From NCBI GenBank assembly GCA_026214975.1, contig CM047805.1:108619845-108683844 (forward strand): a stretch of DNA of 64,000 nucleotides. Direction: 5' to 3'. Below, piece by piece: positions 11,481-22,713 of this stretch (positions within the stretch are counted from its first letter, which is position 1; each line of letters begins with the position of its first letter). Below the pieces are notes generated by a model that saw only the letters and a list, made by a program, of their open reading frames with translations, searched no databases and had not been told where the DNA came from. The position numbers were made by a program, and so were the translations under genes. Source of the stretch: Gentiana macrophylla. Its lineage: Eukaryota; Streptophyta; Magnoliopsida; Gentianales; Gentianaceae.

Positions 11481-12980
11481 TTCGTTTGGGATGAACCTTA
11501 TCTTTTTAAGATCTGTAAAGATGGTTTGCTTAGAAGATGTGTTCCTGAGTCTGAGCAGCGGGATATTATTGAGCAGTGCCACAGTGGACCCACTGGGGGT
11601 CACTTTGGTCCGTGGAAAACCGTTGCTAAGATCTTTCAATCCGGTTTCTATTGGCCTACGATCTTTAAAGACACGGAAGCTTTCTGTAAAGCTTGTGATA
11701 GGTGCCAAAGAACCGGTACTCTAACAAGGCGGTTTGACATGCCATTGAAACCCATTCTTGAATGCGAAGTCTTTGATGTATAGGGGATTGACTTTATGGG
11801 TCCTTTCCCATCTTCCTGTGGGAATAAATACATCTTAGTCTGCGTGGATTATGTATCGAAATGGGTGGAGGCAATAGCCACTCCTCGCAATGATCATAAA
11901 ACGGTCATGAATTTTCTAAAGAAGAATATCTTTGTGAGGTTTGGATGTCCACGTGCCTTGATTAGTGATGAAGGGACACACTTTTGCAACCGACCTTTGG
12001 AAAAAGTCCTTGAGAAGTATGGTGTTCGTCACAAAACTGGCACACCATATCATCCGATGACTAGGGGTCAGGTTGAGCGAAGCAACCAGAGCTTGAAGAA
12101 GATCCTGGAGAAAACGGTGAACAGTCATAGGAAAGACTGGAGTTTGAAATTGGATGATGTACTTTGGGCTTATAGGACTGCCTATAAGACTCCTATGGGT
12201 ACATCTCCATATCAAATGGTTTATGGTAAGTCATGTCATCTGCCAGTCGAGTTAGAGCACAGAGCTTATTGGGCTACAAAGTTTCTTAACTTCGATTCCC
12301 AATCCTGTGGCAAACATCGACTGCAGCAGTTGCATGAGTTGGACGAGTTTAGGCTTCAGGCTTACGAAAGTGCCAGGATCAGTAAGGAAAAAATGAAACT
12401 CCTTCATGACGCAAAGATCAAAAAGAGAGAATATCAAGTTGGAGAGCAAGTGTTACTATACAATTCCAGGTTACATTTGTTTCATGGGAAGTTGAGGACA
12501 CGTTGGTCTGGTCCATTTGAGATTCTCCAAATCATTCCTGGAGGCGTTCTAGAACTACGGGGTTATGGTGACCAACCGTTTCGAGTGAATGGCCAAAGGT
12601 GCAAGCACTATATTGGTGAACCTAAGGAGAAACCTTTGATTGTCCGTTTCCTCGATATCCTCGGGTGTGGTGCTACAAAAGTCGAAGAATTCGACGAGTT
12701 TTCACCCGACCTGTTTTCAGAGGATGGCGGTAGTGGTCAATCTGAAGAAGTTCTAGCTGGTAGTTGGGACATGGAAGAGTTTGAGAGGGAGCGTCAGCTG
12801 AAACGTCATCAGAGGACTCAGAAGAAGAAGAAGTCGACCATGGGGAAGTTTAAACGTATTTGGAAAGCTATCAAGGATTTAACCCCATGCGTTAAGTGCT
12901 GTTTCTGCAGCCAAACTACCGACCCAAGTTTCGACGAGGTAGTGGCTGGCAGAAAAGTCAAATGGCCTGATCCAGGCTGA
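11481..12980 (+). pseudogene. Integrase of G1 with in-frame TAG
   Basis: The zinc-binding HHCC part (CHSGPTGGHFG ... FCKACDRCQRTG) ends frame 10479-11783 at a TAG (11781-11783), at the position where the family has the Trp of the [12 protein letters not shown] motif. The frame resumes directly and stays open to 12980. It carries the DDE core: [10 protein letters not shown] (first Asp), [10 protein letters not shown] (second Asp) and GQVERSN (Glu). The tail has [23 protein letters not shown] and PFEI blocks and a basic C-terminus with a CVKCCFC cluster. No chromodomain is seen. One nonsense mutation separates an otherwise complete integrase into two ORFs. Confidence 0.9.
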
Positions 12981-14577
12981 GCTGAAACAGTGTCGAGCTA
13001 ACGACATTAACCAAAGCGCGACTAGGAGGCATCCTAGATATCCTTTATTATTTTAGGACTCTCTTTTATGTTATTTCTTTTCTTTGATTTAGTTTTTATC
13101 TTAAGCCTAATTAAGATTATGTTTGTCTCTGTCAGTTGAGCTGTGTTTTATTGTGATGAATGATTACTCTTTTATCTTATTCGATTTTATCTTTATCCTT
13201 CTTTTTCATTTTTGAGATAATATCCCCCTATGTTCCCCGAGGTCCGTTTTTTTTTGTTTGTTCAAGTGTGCAGGATCTTTTCGATAGCAATTGTGAGTTT
13301 TACATGAAGCCAGTTTTCCGGTGGATGGTCCACAGCGCCATCGATTTCTTGAGCATTTCGGATATGACTTGCTACCACTTCCAGAATTGCCACTTTCGAA
13401 TTACAATCAGCTAAGTACTTTTACCTTTTCTTTCGTTCTGCACAACATGAGGACATGTTGATCTTTAAGTGTGGGGGAGGGGAATGTTTCGATATGTATC
13501 TACACATTTGCTTAATTCGTTATGTTTCTATGCAAAATGAGCTAAAAAAATGAATATGTATCTACACATTTGCTTAATTCGTTATGTTTCTATGCAAAAT
13601 GAGCTAAAAAAATGAGCTAGAATTTTCGAAAATTTTTCGACATTTTTGTTTTTTGTTTTGTCCCGAGTAGGCAATTCAATTCTGTGTTCGTTATTTTTAT
13701 AGTCATCCAAGATATATATCATATGTTTAGTAAGTTAGTTGTTTCACCTGATCTATTTTTCACGAGCCATAGTGAATGATGAGCTAATATATGCAGTTAT
13801 ACCCCTTTTGGATTAGTGATTTCTGATTTTTCTTATAAGTCATGTGCTTAGTGCTACGTATATATCTTGAGATTTATGATAGTTTGTATTTAGATCCGAA
13901 GTATGATATACTGTGAATATCTAAGGTTTGAATGTGATAAATAACACGTAACTTATTGTGAAATGAAAAAGTTGAGTTAATAAAGAAGTGTTTGGGTGTG
14001 TCGGAAGCTGGTCGATGATTTGGGTGCGATAGGGCATTATCTCGAAATGTCCTATTCCACTATGATGACTAAAAGCTCACACGACAATAAGAAGTCGCCT
14101 TATGATTTGAGTAAGGTAGGTATATCTCGAATATCGTTGCTCGCTATGACAGGGCAACAGCTCATTCTGATGTGCGTTTAAAGTGAGAAATAATTAAATC
14201 AACTAAAGAAGTGGTATGAAATGAATATAAGACTAAGCTATCGTCTATCTTATCCCCAAAGAGAAACCGATAGATATCTTGTGTAGGATTATCCTCTGAG
14301 TATTTCAGAAAGGCCCTGGATATATTCGATCATTCTTTTCGGGATATTCTACGTTTGTAGGGTACATCTTATGAGTGTCAATTATCGCTAGTTTGAAGGG
14401 GGTATTAGCTAGTTTTGCTTTGAAATTTTCAAGTTTGGACTTAGTGGAAGTTTGTTATGGCTTTGCACACACACCGGGGTGAACCTCTAAGTTATTGAAT
14501 ATGTGTTATATGTGCTGAGATGTCTATCTTTTCTCGAGCCTTTATCTTGTTTTGTTTTGCTCGGGACGAGCAAAAGA
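12981..14577 (+). other. Long 3' untranslated region of G1
   Basis: About 1.6 kb between integrase and the 3' LTR with no convincing coding capacity. Athila-clade elements often carry an env-like ORF or its remains here, but none can be recognised. It contains an internal purine-rich tract at 13468-13481 (AGTGTGGGGGAGGG) that nearly duplicates the true tract at 14578-14592, a tandem duplication at 13492-13615, and otherwise AT-rich sequence. Confidence 0.6.
13492..13615 (+). repeat. 62-bp tandem duplication in G1
   Basis: Two head-to-tail copies of a 62-bp unit beginning ATATGTATCTACAC and ending AAAAAAATGA (13492-13553 and 13554-13615), identical as far as I can compare. It lies just after the internal purine-rich tract. 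Confidence 0.93.
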
Positions 14578-14592
14578 TAAGTGTGGGGGAGT
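14578..14592 (+). promoter_or_regulatory. G1 polypurine tract
   Basis: TAAGTGTGGGGGAGT directly precedes the 3' LTR and follows GCTCGGGACGAGCAAA, a block commonly seen before the tract in plant gypsy elements (gypsy D has a similar TCGAGGACGAGCAA). It would prime plus-strand DNA synthesis. Confidence 0.85.
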
Positions 14593-16032
14593 TGTTAAGG
14601 GTGATTTTATATGATTTATATCGTTATATTTTGTAATAAATTCCCCTCATATTTGTATAATTTGCATAGAAAACAAGTGTTTAATTGATTTATTAAGTAA
14701 ATGAGGTTTTTAATGAGTTATTCGCAAAATAGGTTAATTTTGGTGTTTCAATGATGATTTTATGTTTATTTGGATGATATTACGTTTTGCGATGTTTTGA
14801 TGTGTTATAGATACATATTTGCGGCTCAAGTGATGATCAGAAAGAGATAAAATTGAAGATTTCGAATTTGGATTACATTGGACGAGCGTCCAGGTCCCGT
14901 CCAGGGTGGACGGGCGTCCATCAAAGCAGACTGGCGTCCAGGAGGAGTTTTTACATTCAGAGAGTTTGGACGTTGCATGGACGAGCGTCTGCCTTAGCGT
15001 CCAAGAAAGGCCAGACGGGCGTCCGCGGCCGACTTTGCTGGAACCGACTTATTTCTCTATATATAGTTGCGTTTTCTCACACAAAGGATCGATATTCGAA
15101 CCCTAAACCCTAAGGCGGCTCAGCTGCGTTTTCCTTAGTTTTCCTTCAGTTTTATGCACTCAAATCCTAGATTAAACTAGTTAATTTTATGTTCTTTTCT
15201 TCAACAATTCAAGCAACTCGAGTGATGTTTAGAGGCTAAGGCTTCCTTGAACAAGCGTTGTGAAGCCATCCATCAACATATTGATTTCGTTTCCGGATTA
15301 TCTTGTTAGTATTTTATTCAAGTTGTATCTTTATTATCGTTTATCATTGTTTATTGCAATTATATCGATAGATCGTTGCATGATTGATTGTTTGTTTGAT
15401 TTGGATGAAAATCTTGTTAAACCCTAGAATCAACATAATAAAGATTAGATTTTTAACCTATAAAATAACGAGAGTTAATTAGGTTGAATTTCTAGATAAC
15501 TAGATTGAGAGATCTTACACCTTTGCTTTGAAAGTAATAATCTTTAAAATCGAGAGATAGAAGATTAAGAAACGAACTTTTCTAAGAAATTAGGAGTTCA
15601 TGCCTTTGATTTGGTGAATCACAACTTGGTTAGAAATCACGAGATAATCTGGATCGGAATTGATAGTTGTAGGATAGGTGGATCAATTGCTTGTTCGTTC
15701 GTAAATTATTGATTAAAATCCCTCGAACTTGAATTGTTTAGCTTAGTTAGTATTTTTATTGCATAATAGGTTTAGTTTAGTTTAAATTGGTTCGCAACTA
15801 TATTTTCCTGGCTTTGGATTGACAACCTCTCATGTCGCTTTTATCTTTTGCTTTCGTGTTTAGTTTTGTTTTAGTAGTAGCAAATTAGAAGAAGTAATAA
15901 ACTAGATTAAACAACCTCGATTCCCTGAGATCGACTCCGGTATTACTCACTATACTACGATCCCTACATTTGGGGAATACCGGATTTATAAATATTATTA
16001 CTTGTTATTTTCATTAGATAAAATCCGAGACA
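14593..16032 (+). repeat. 3' LTR of G1
   Basis: Copy of 4765-6226, starting TGTTAAGGG and ending CCGAGACA, followed by target duplication AAAGC. In the CpG-rich block (about 14880-15030) the words GGACGAGCGTCC and CAGACTGGCGTCC are better preserved than in the 5' LTR, and a stretch of about 20 bp present in the 5' copy is missing. Confidence 0.95.
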
Positions 16033-16561
16033 AAAGCCTTCAAGATTCTTGTGTTGATTTCTTTCTTGGTATATTCAATCTTGAGTAGTGCTACTTCATC
16101 CATGATAGCGCATAATCTTGTTTCCATCTGATCGATGTTTTCACCTAACTTCATCTTGAAATTTTAAAACTTCTGTTTGGCAACTGAGATTTTTTTTCTT
16201 TAATAGAGTCAGTTCCTTCACAAACCAGCTGAAGTTTTTCCTATATTTCTTTTGCAGTTGTGCAATTCTTGACCTTCGAATACATGTTGCTGTCGAGAGT
16301 TCTGAGGATGATGTCCATGGAAACGTTATTCGGATTGTTCCTTTTTAGATCATCATTGTTCCATTCGCTCTTGGGCTTTGGGACTATAACTTGGTCACCA
16401 TTAACAGTTTATATGTGAGTGATTTGGATAGGTCCATCAGTAAGTACGTCCATCATCTCAACATGAGTGGCTGCTGGAAAAGCCTACAAACGATGCATGT
16501 ATTCATCAAATATGTCCTTGTTGCACGTCAGCATCTGTCTGGCATACTGATTGTTATCCAT
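16033..16561 (-). pseudogene. Gag N-terminus of copia A, cut off by G1
   Basis: The minus strand starts with an ATG at 16561 (MDNNQYARQM...), about 130 bp after the primer site, and continues with a UBN2-type Gag N-terminal half: WNNDDLKRNN, MDIILRTLDSNMYSKVKNC, TTAKEIWEKL (with a stop replacing the Trp) and EGTDSIKEKK. It resembles the same part of S (LKTLDSNMLMRIKDCKTAKEMWDKL). At 16033 it meets the right target duplication of G1 and resumes at 4764. Several stops are present. Confidence 0.8.
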
Positions 16562-16688
16562 TGTGTGAGTGAATGAGAAATGGATTATGTAAAGACAGGA
16601 AACTGAAAAACTGATCTTTTTTAGGAGAACAACTAGAGGAGATAACTAGAGAAAGTGACTTGTTATCAATAGCGTGTTAATGAACACT

Positions 16689-16702
16689 GCTCCGATACCA
16701 AT
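16689..16702 (-). promoter_or_regulatory. Primer-binding site of copia A (initiator tRNA-Met)
   Basis: On the minus strand this reads ATTGGTATCGGAGC. It matches TGGTATCAGAGC, the usual complement of initiator tRNA-Met in copia elements, with one change. It directly abuts the LTR end. Confidence 0.85.
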
Positions 16703-18481
16703 TATTGGTCCCTTGGAAAGGCTGACACAAGTTTAAAAGGGGGGGGGTGAATAAACTTGTCACCAAAAATCTAGATCTAAAACGATTAAGGTTCAGTTTT
16801 AACTTGTGTGGAGTTGAGCTGACTAAGCTGAGTCTAAGTCAAACCGACTTATAACAAAACTGAGTCAACCGGCAGCGGATATAAGTTTTAGCTTTTATCT
16901 GGATCTTGTTGTTTCTAAGAAAAAGCTGAGTATGCTAAACTGAATTCTGGTGAATATCAGTTTGTAAACTGTGAGTGTGTGTAATAATCAATTTTTGTAT
17001 GCTGTATAAACAATAATAAATGCTGAATAAGTAAATGACTGAAAGTAAATGCGTAAAGTAAATAGAGCAAGAATTATAGTGCTTCCAGGTGGTGTAATCA
17101 TGTACGTCCACTCTTCCCCCGTGATGTAGGAGGAAAATTCCACTAGGACTTTATGAGGTACGGTGTTACAAAAATTCCTAAACGATAGTCCTTGACTAAT
17201 CCCTAGCTTCACTATCTAAACAATCAAAGAACAGGTAGGATTGCTGCTCTCCAAATGCTTGAGTCACTGGTCCTTGGAGGGCTGTGTTGCCTCTTCACTA
17301 GCTACCACCACAAACACAGTCTACCCGACTGCTACAACTGTCCTTGGAAAATCCTTGACCGGATTGCTTCACAGTCTAAACCTTTGATTGAAAATCCATG
17401 TTGGCTGAGAATCAATAAATTGATTCTTTCTTGTGGTTCTTCTAACTATCTGATTCTGGATTGATTCTTTGTAGCTTGAACACTTGAAGAAATCTAGATT
17501 TGATCTTGTTGAGCGCAAAGAGTGATAGCAATTCAGATGAACAAACTTGGGCACATTACTACTTGTTAATTCGTGTTTCCGGTGCTTGATCCTTGATGCC
17601 AAGTCCTCTATTTATATTGTGGGGTCCAAAATTCATCTTGCTTGAATTTGAATTCTATCAACGTCTATATTTCAGATGTCAGGTGTCAGTGACCGTTCTG
17701 ACATGTCAGTGCTTCATCCAATAAAATTCCTTGTTTTGTAACGTTCGAATGTAAGTTTAATTAGCTTGTTTGGATGACTAACTATAAATATGAGTATCCT
17801 GATCAGTTTTGTACTGAGTATGTCAGTTATCAGTTTGTTAACTGACTTAGAGCATTAACAGAGTTTTTACTCATCTTCAAAACTTAATACTCTATTCTAC
17901 TGATTTTATATGACTTAATCAAAGTACACCTTTCCTTTAAATAAATCATCTAAGATATCATTGTCCTTATGATACTTAGGTCTTCTTACAAGATCCATAA
18001 TGTCAGTTCAGGCCATCACATACTTACCTGAATTCTAACTTTACAGTCTCGACTTTAATCTTTATAACTGAGTTTGAACCCTCAGTTCTTCAATTCAACA
18101 ATTGAATCTACGTCCCTCAGTTCTTCATTTACTAAGTTTGTTCCCACAGCCTTCAGTTCTAGATAAGTCAACCGAGTCTGTGTCCCTCAGTGAAATTACA
18201 TTCTTAAGTTTTGAGTAAACTTCAGTTCTTGGTTTTGAGTGACATATTCAGTTTTATGTCATGTTCCAATTTTCAGTTTTACGACACTTCTATCTATCAC
18301 GGTGCTTGTCTGATACAACCTATACAATTATCAGACTCTAGTAAAATCTATACATTCAGTTCTAGACATCTTTTAGCTTTTCACTATAACAACTAGTTTC
18401 AGCACTTCATCAATGGGGTTTAAACAAACAAATAACTAAATAAGATGAATCGTCATCAAAACTAAAATTTTATTTCTAACA
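16703..18481 (-). repeat. 5' LTR of copia A (copy 1)
   Basis: Runs on the minus strand from TGTTAGAAATAAAATTTTAG to GGGACCAATA (TGTTGG...CCAACA in the other copy at 50604-52463). Length is 1779 bp. It is rich in CAGTT/AACTGA words. The outer flank (18482 on) is the right half of a B LTR and begins with target duplication AATGC. A run of eight G at 16739-16748 is in a hypervariable spot that also differs in copy 2. Confidence 0.9.
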
Positions 18482-18795
18482 AATGCAGATGGTACATATA
18501 GCATTGGAAATCCAACCCTAACCCACATAACAACCAAACCAGATAATGTCTGAAATACCCAGAGGTAACTTTATCGAAAACGGAAAACCATGCAGACATG
18601 TTCCCCAAGTATAACTGAGAACCAACTCTGCAAACCAAGATCAGTAGATTATCAGTCTGCTAACCCCATTCATCAGAACACCAGACTCAACAGACACCTT
18701 CAGGCCCTGCTGACCACCATAGTTTTCACACAAATTCAACAGATTATCCAACTCAGCTGACCAAACGCAGTAGCATAGTTTAAGTAAAAATAACA
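18482..18795 (-). repeat. B LTR 1, right half, broken by copia A
   Basis: Matches the shared B LTR (24871-25424) from AATGCAGATGG to its end ACA, then AATCTCCACC of the polypurine tract. The left half is missing because A is inserted at this exact base. Confidence 0.9.
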
Positions 18796-19738
18796 AATCT
18801 CCACCTTGACTTCAACATCACGTAAACTGACCAGACGCACAACTAAGTGCCAGATTCCCTCTTTGTCTTTAGCTTTGAATACCTCAGCAGAACCCCACCT
18901 TCAGCTGAGTATTCTCAAATTCAAATTATTAGCTTTATATTCAGCAAGTCCTGACACAGTTGAAACATGCCCTTTGGAACTTGTTTAGTCAACATATCAG
19001 CAGGATTAACATCAGTGATGATCTTCTCCACTTTGACCCTCCTTTCATTCCTCAGAAAAGGGTACATAACATCAGTACGCTTGGTTATCTCATGATGAAC
19101 CTAATCCTTAGCGAAACATAATGCACTAAGACTGTCACAATACACTCTGGCTTGATCTTGATGTAGACATGGATCATTGACTAGCCCTTTTAACCAAATT
19201 TCTTACTTCACTGCTTTTGTCAATGCCATGCATTATGCTTCAGTAGTAGGTAATGTCACTGTACCCTATAAAGTTACCTTCCAAATTACCATAGAACCAC
19301 CCAAAGTAAACACATACCCAGTCATAGATCATATGTTGTCCACATCAGAAGCATAATCAGAATCACAGTACCTCGTGACAAAACATTGAGTACCACCTCC
19401 ATAAATGAGTCCAATATCAATTGTACCCCTAAGGTACTTAAATATCCTTTACACTGCCTTCCAGTGTTCCTTTCCAGATTGAGCCATAAACCTGCTAGCA
19501 ACAGTGACAGCCTGAGCAAAATCAGGCCTAGTACAGACCATGTTATACATTAAACTGCCCACTACACTAGCATATGTACCTCTTGACATGAATTTTTCTC
19601 TTCAGCTACAGACAAATGTAGATTTGGTGCCATTCTAATATCTATAGGTTTGGCTACTGACAAGCCAAACTTGGATAATACCTTTTCAATATACCCATTC
19701 TGAGACAAGAACAACTTCCCCTGCTTCCTAACTCTATA
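18796..19738 (-). pseudogene. RNase H and 3' half of RT, B internal copy 1
   Basis: After a polypurine tract (plus-strand AATCTCCACCTTGAC, 18796-18810) the minus strand encodes RNase H fragments (about 18930-19300; TDVMYPFLRNERRVKVEKI type) and RT C-terminal blocks. The frame at 19562-19738 contains RKQGKLFLSQNGYIEKVLSKFG and the frame at 19322-19519 matches the connection region. The frames correspond to those of internal copy 2 (25440-26384) with numerous differences. RT is cut at 19743 by solo LTR C. Confidence 0.8.
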
Positions 19739-19886
19739 GATCTTGATCACGCCGTGGTGTAAGGCATGGAATACTAACAATAGGACTAGGTCTATCGTAG
19801 CAGAGTACTGGTGAGTCAAGGTCGAAACCCACAGAGACTCGTAAGATACGTTTAAATCAAGATTGAGTTGTAACAATTATGGTCTA

Positions 19887-21606
19887 TGATGGGAGTCAAC
19901 TTTACTGTACTTTGGTGTGCAGTTTAAGCCCCGGTTATTACATTATTGGCGTGTTTTGGGTAGATTTAGACCTAATTAAGAGTAATATCATGAGTTATAT
20001 ACATGGGGGGGGGGGTAAAATTGTCACATCGATAGTGAACTCCGCCATTTTAGCGATATTTATCTCTTTTCCGAGCACTTTTGTCTTGCGGAATTATGCG
20101 TGGTGTTTGTTCGTATATGTTATTGCAGGACTTAGGTGACCCAAGAACTCAGAAGGCGATGTTTTATAATGAGGAACAGGTTCGTGACACGAAAGTAGAA
20201 TGAAAGTGGAAGAAAAGCCAAGTTTGGAGTGAAATCAAGGCAAACTGGCATTTGCCCTACCCCGAACTAGCGTTTGAATCAAGCTTAGGCCAACCTGGCG
20301 TTTGGCCAATGCAAATTGGCATTCACAGAGTTGGTATCAAATACTGAAAGTTAGATTTTTAGACGAACGGGCGTCCAAATAACCCTCAAACGCACATTTG
20401 GATGGGTTCGGCCCGAATCGAAAAAGCTCATGCAAGCCAAACTGGTGTTCAGGCAGATCAAACTGGCGTTTTCCCTCTTGGCATGATCCATGAACTGGCG
20501 TTTAGGAGGAGCCAAACTCTAGTTCACTGAAGACGAAACCCTAATATCATCAAGATTTCCAGGCAAACTAGCCTTTGAGAGGATGCAAACTGGCGTTTGC
20601 GAACGATAGAAGCAGATTTTTGACCTACACTATAAATATGCAGCTCATTCAGCCCCTGAATATTCTTGGCCGACTTTAGACTCTTCTTAGGCGATTTTGA
20701 TGCTGTTTTAGTGTAGGTTCATGATACTTTGATCCTTTTGATCTCCTAGATTACATCCTTCGATTCTACATACTTTTTCTAGCTTAGATTCACGTTTCGA
20801 GTCTCAAAGATTTGGCTTTTGGTGCAATTATTTCTTCATACTTTTCTGGATCTGATTTTCAGCAATTATATGGTAATGAATTATTCCTCTTTTATTATTT
20901 ATAGCATGATTCCAATTCTTATTTCGTTTATTAGTATAGTCATGAGTAGCTAATTGTATGTGTAACCAAATTATGTGAAAGCGAGCGAAAACCCTAAGGG
21001 GGATGAGATCGGGGTTTGTGTAGTGCGTAATTTAATGTTTAAACGATTAATCCACGTCCAAAAACTTATTATAACATCGTTGAATTAGTTTGATCACCTA
21101 GTTCACTGTCACACACATCGAACTTATAGATGTATTTTGTGGTGAGATGTGGGAAAAGGGTTTTAGGATCGTTACGTAGATCTCGGCCTAGTTGTTAGGC
21201 CCATTTCAATCTGAGAGGTTTGTCATCGTTGTTTGAGCAACTCTAGAACTTATTCATGTTAGGATAATCGGTTTTCTAAAAGGAGAGTTGGTTAGCTTCA
21301 CATAGGGTGGTTAGATCGAGTTGTTCAGTCTAATTACTAGAATTAGGAGTTGGCACCCGTGGATGTCGTTAAACTACATTGGATAGGTAGGTCGGTTAAG
21401 ACACGAACTAGAAGTAAACTCCGGTAGTATAATCTTCATTTCTGCACTAGTCTAAGACCTTTCAACCTTTGATTGACCTGAACTAAGTTATACGTCAGCT
21501 TTGGTACTTAGACATTACTCCCTGTGGATTAGACCTTATGACCACTATACTCCTGTTGACCCGATACTCTGTCGGTGAAAGTTAGCGGTTAAGTATTTTG
21601 ATATCA
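19887..21606 (+). mobile_element. Solo LTR F, gypsy-like
   Basis: A 1720-bp block starting TGATGGGAG and ending GATATCA, flanked by a perfect 5-bp duplication GTCTA (19882-19886 and 21607-21611). Comparison with C', which lacks it, shows a clean insertion. Near its right end ACTCCCTGTGGATTAGACC resembles the sequence often found just before the end of gypsy LTRs in plants. A TATA-like TATAAATATG (20631-20640) sits downstream of a repeat cluster. No coding capacity is seen. It is a recombination remnant of an otherwise absent element. Confidence 0.9.
20235..20605 (+). repeat. AACTGGCGTTT motif cluster in LTR F
   Basis: About nine imperfect copies of a word close to AACTGGCGTTT (for example near 20242, 20264, 20290, 20308, 20440, 20460, 20493, 20567 and 20588), in the same orientation and irregularly spaced, just upstream of the TATA-like box. 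The placement suggests a U3 enhancer-like array. Confidence 0.8.
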
Positions 21607-22713
21607 GTCTACGACCAACTATGGTGAAAGAATACAAACTATGGTGCCAATAAACACATGAGTTTATGCAAGTTCACTTAAAGCACACAAGAGTTTCTAA
21701 TGTATTAGTCTAATTACGAGTCATTAGTTATTCCTCCGATACCATGCATCAATCATCCCGTCGGTAAATTTTAGATCTTTAATAACTACATGTGTTAATC
21801 CCTAATATTACGCTACTTCCATTAAAAGGACAGTATGTGCCTATGTGAAATTGACCTCTTTCGTAGGTTGTATTAATTCACATGTAATAAGAATTAGGAG
21901 TAGCCGGCATAAGACCAGGAACCTCCCTAAGCAGCTATCGTGGATTGACTAGCATGTTCCTAAGGATCGATCAAGACATTGTCCAAACTAACCCTTCACT
22001 TGTATCCTCCTTCATGTGAATTTATGATGACATGCAAATAGTTGATCAGGATACAAACATTTAAATTAAAACTATCGATCAAACATAGCGGGCGCCAAGT
22101 ATCATGAATTAGGATTTACGATGTATTTAGATCTAGCGATAAAGACCGTCGTAGATCTGAAGAACACAATCACTATTTCATGGTTTCTTTACCAATATAT
22201 GGGGTAAAATAAACTAACTACTACATAATTAGAACTAATAATAACAATCAAATCATACTAATCACATAGAACAACGAGATATCTGCATCTAGAAAGAGCC
22301 AAAAAATCATACCCTCAAAGACGAGCATAGATCTTCCTTAGTTATGTCCCCATGCATCAAATCCATCGGATCCTTGACTAGAACTCATATAGAAAATAAA
22401 TAAAGAACCTTTATTGTATAGAAGTTTGTATTATTTGTAGTACATGGCACTCACTTTTCAACTGAGGCTAGTGCCTCTTATTTATAGTTGTAAAAATGAT
22501 TTAGAAAAACCTAAAAACTACCCCTCATCAAAGAAAATGAATTTTGGAAGATTCTAGGTGCTCGATATGTTGTACAGCCGCTTGCGGTAAACCGAGGTCA
22601 TTTTCGTACTTTTTCTTCTGTCGACTTGACTTGGAAGGTTCTAGAATACCATATGTCGCTCCTTTCTTCAGCCCACTTCATAATCTAGCCTAAAGGCCCA
22701 ACTTTTGTTACCA

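Larger units (their letters stand above)
4765..16032 (+). mobile_element. Complete gypsy element G1 (Athila-like), inserted in gag of copia A
   Basis: The element is bounded by two LTRs that begin TGTTAAGGG and end GAGACA, and is flanked on both sides by the 5-bp duplication AAAGC (4760-4764 and 16033-16037). Internally it has a primer site complementary to tRNA-Asp, gag, a DLGAS-type protease, RT, RNase H and integrase in Ty3/gypsy order, a long 3' untranslated region and a purine-rich tract. The tRNA-Asp primer and DLGAS protease point to the Athila clade. Total length is 11,268 bp. Frameshifts and a nonsense codon in pol make it non-autonomous. It is younger than A, because it sits inside A. 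Confidence 0.95.
1..18481 (-). mobile_element. Copia element A, Sirevirus-like, degenerate, split by gypsy G1
   Basis: Read on the minus strand, the order is 5' LTR (16703-18481), primer site (16689-16702), gag N-terminus (16033-16561), interruption by G1 (4765-16032), then gag, protease, integrase, RT and RNase H down to position 230. This gag-PR-IN-RT-RH order is diagnostic of Ty1/copia. The 3' end and 3' LTR lie left of the window. The matching 3' end of a related copy is at 50604-53274. There the polypurine tract closely resembles that of Sirevirus S, and an extra ORF follows pol, so I place A in the Sirevirus lineage by inference. Frames are broken many times, so the element is not autonomous. 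The right flank AATGC (18482-18486) is the target-site copy within a B LTR. Confidence 0.88.
19744..22713 (-). mobile_element. Solo LTR C of the D gypsy family, 5'-truncated, containing solo LTR F
   Basis: It begins on the plus strand with TGATCACGCC after GATCT (19739-19743), the same target site as C' at 26390. Without the nested F it is about 1.25 kb and aligns with C' and, on the opposite strand, with the LTR of gypsy D. Its right end is not a true LTR end. After GTTACC it jumps into B integrase-linker sequence (CTCACAGATGAG), so a deletion removed the outer part of C plus the N-terminal half of B RT, which internal copy 2 still has (27625-28815). Confidence 0.85.

Noticed and set aside
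16739..16748. G-rich run as a possible polypurine tract
   Set aside because: It lies inside the LTR of A and varies between copies. The true tract, visible in copy 2, is at 52464-52480.
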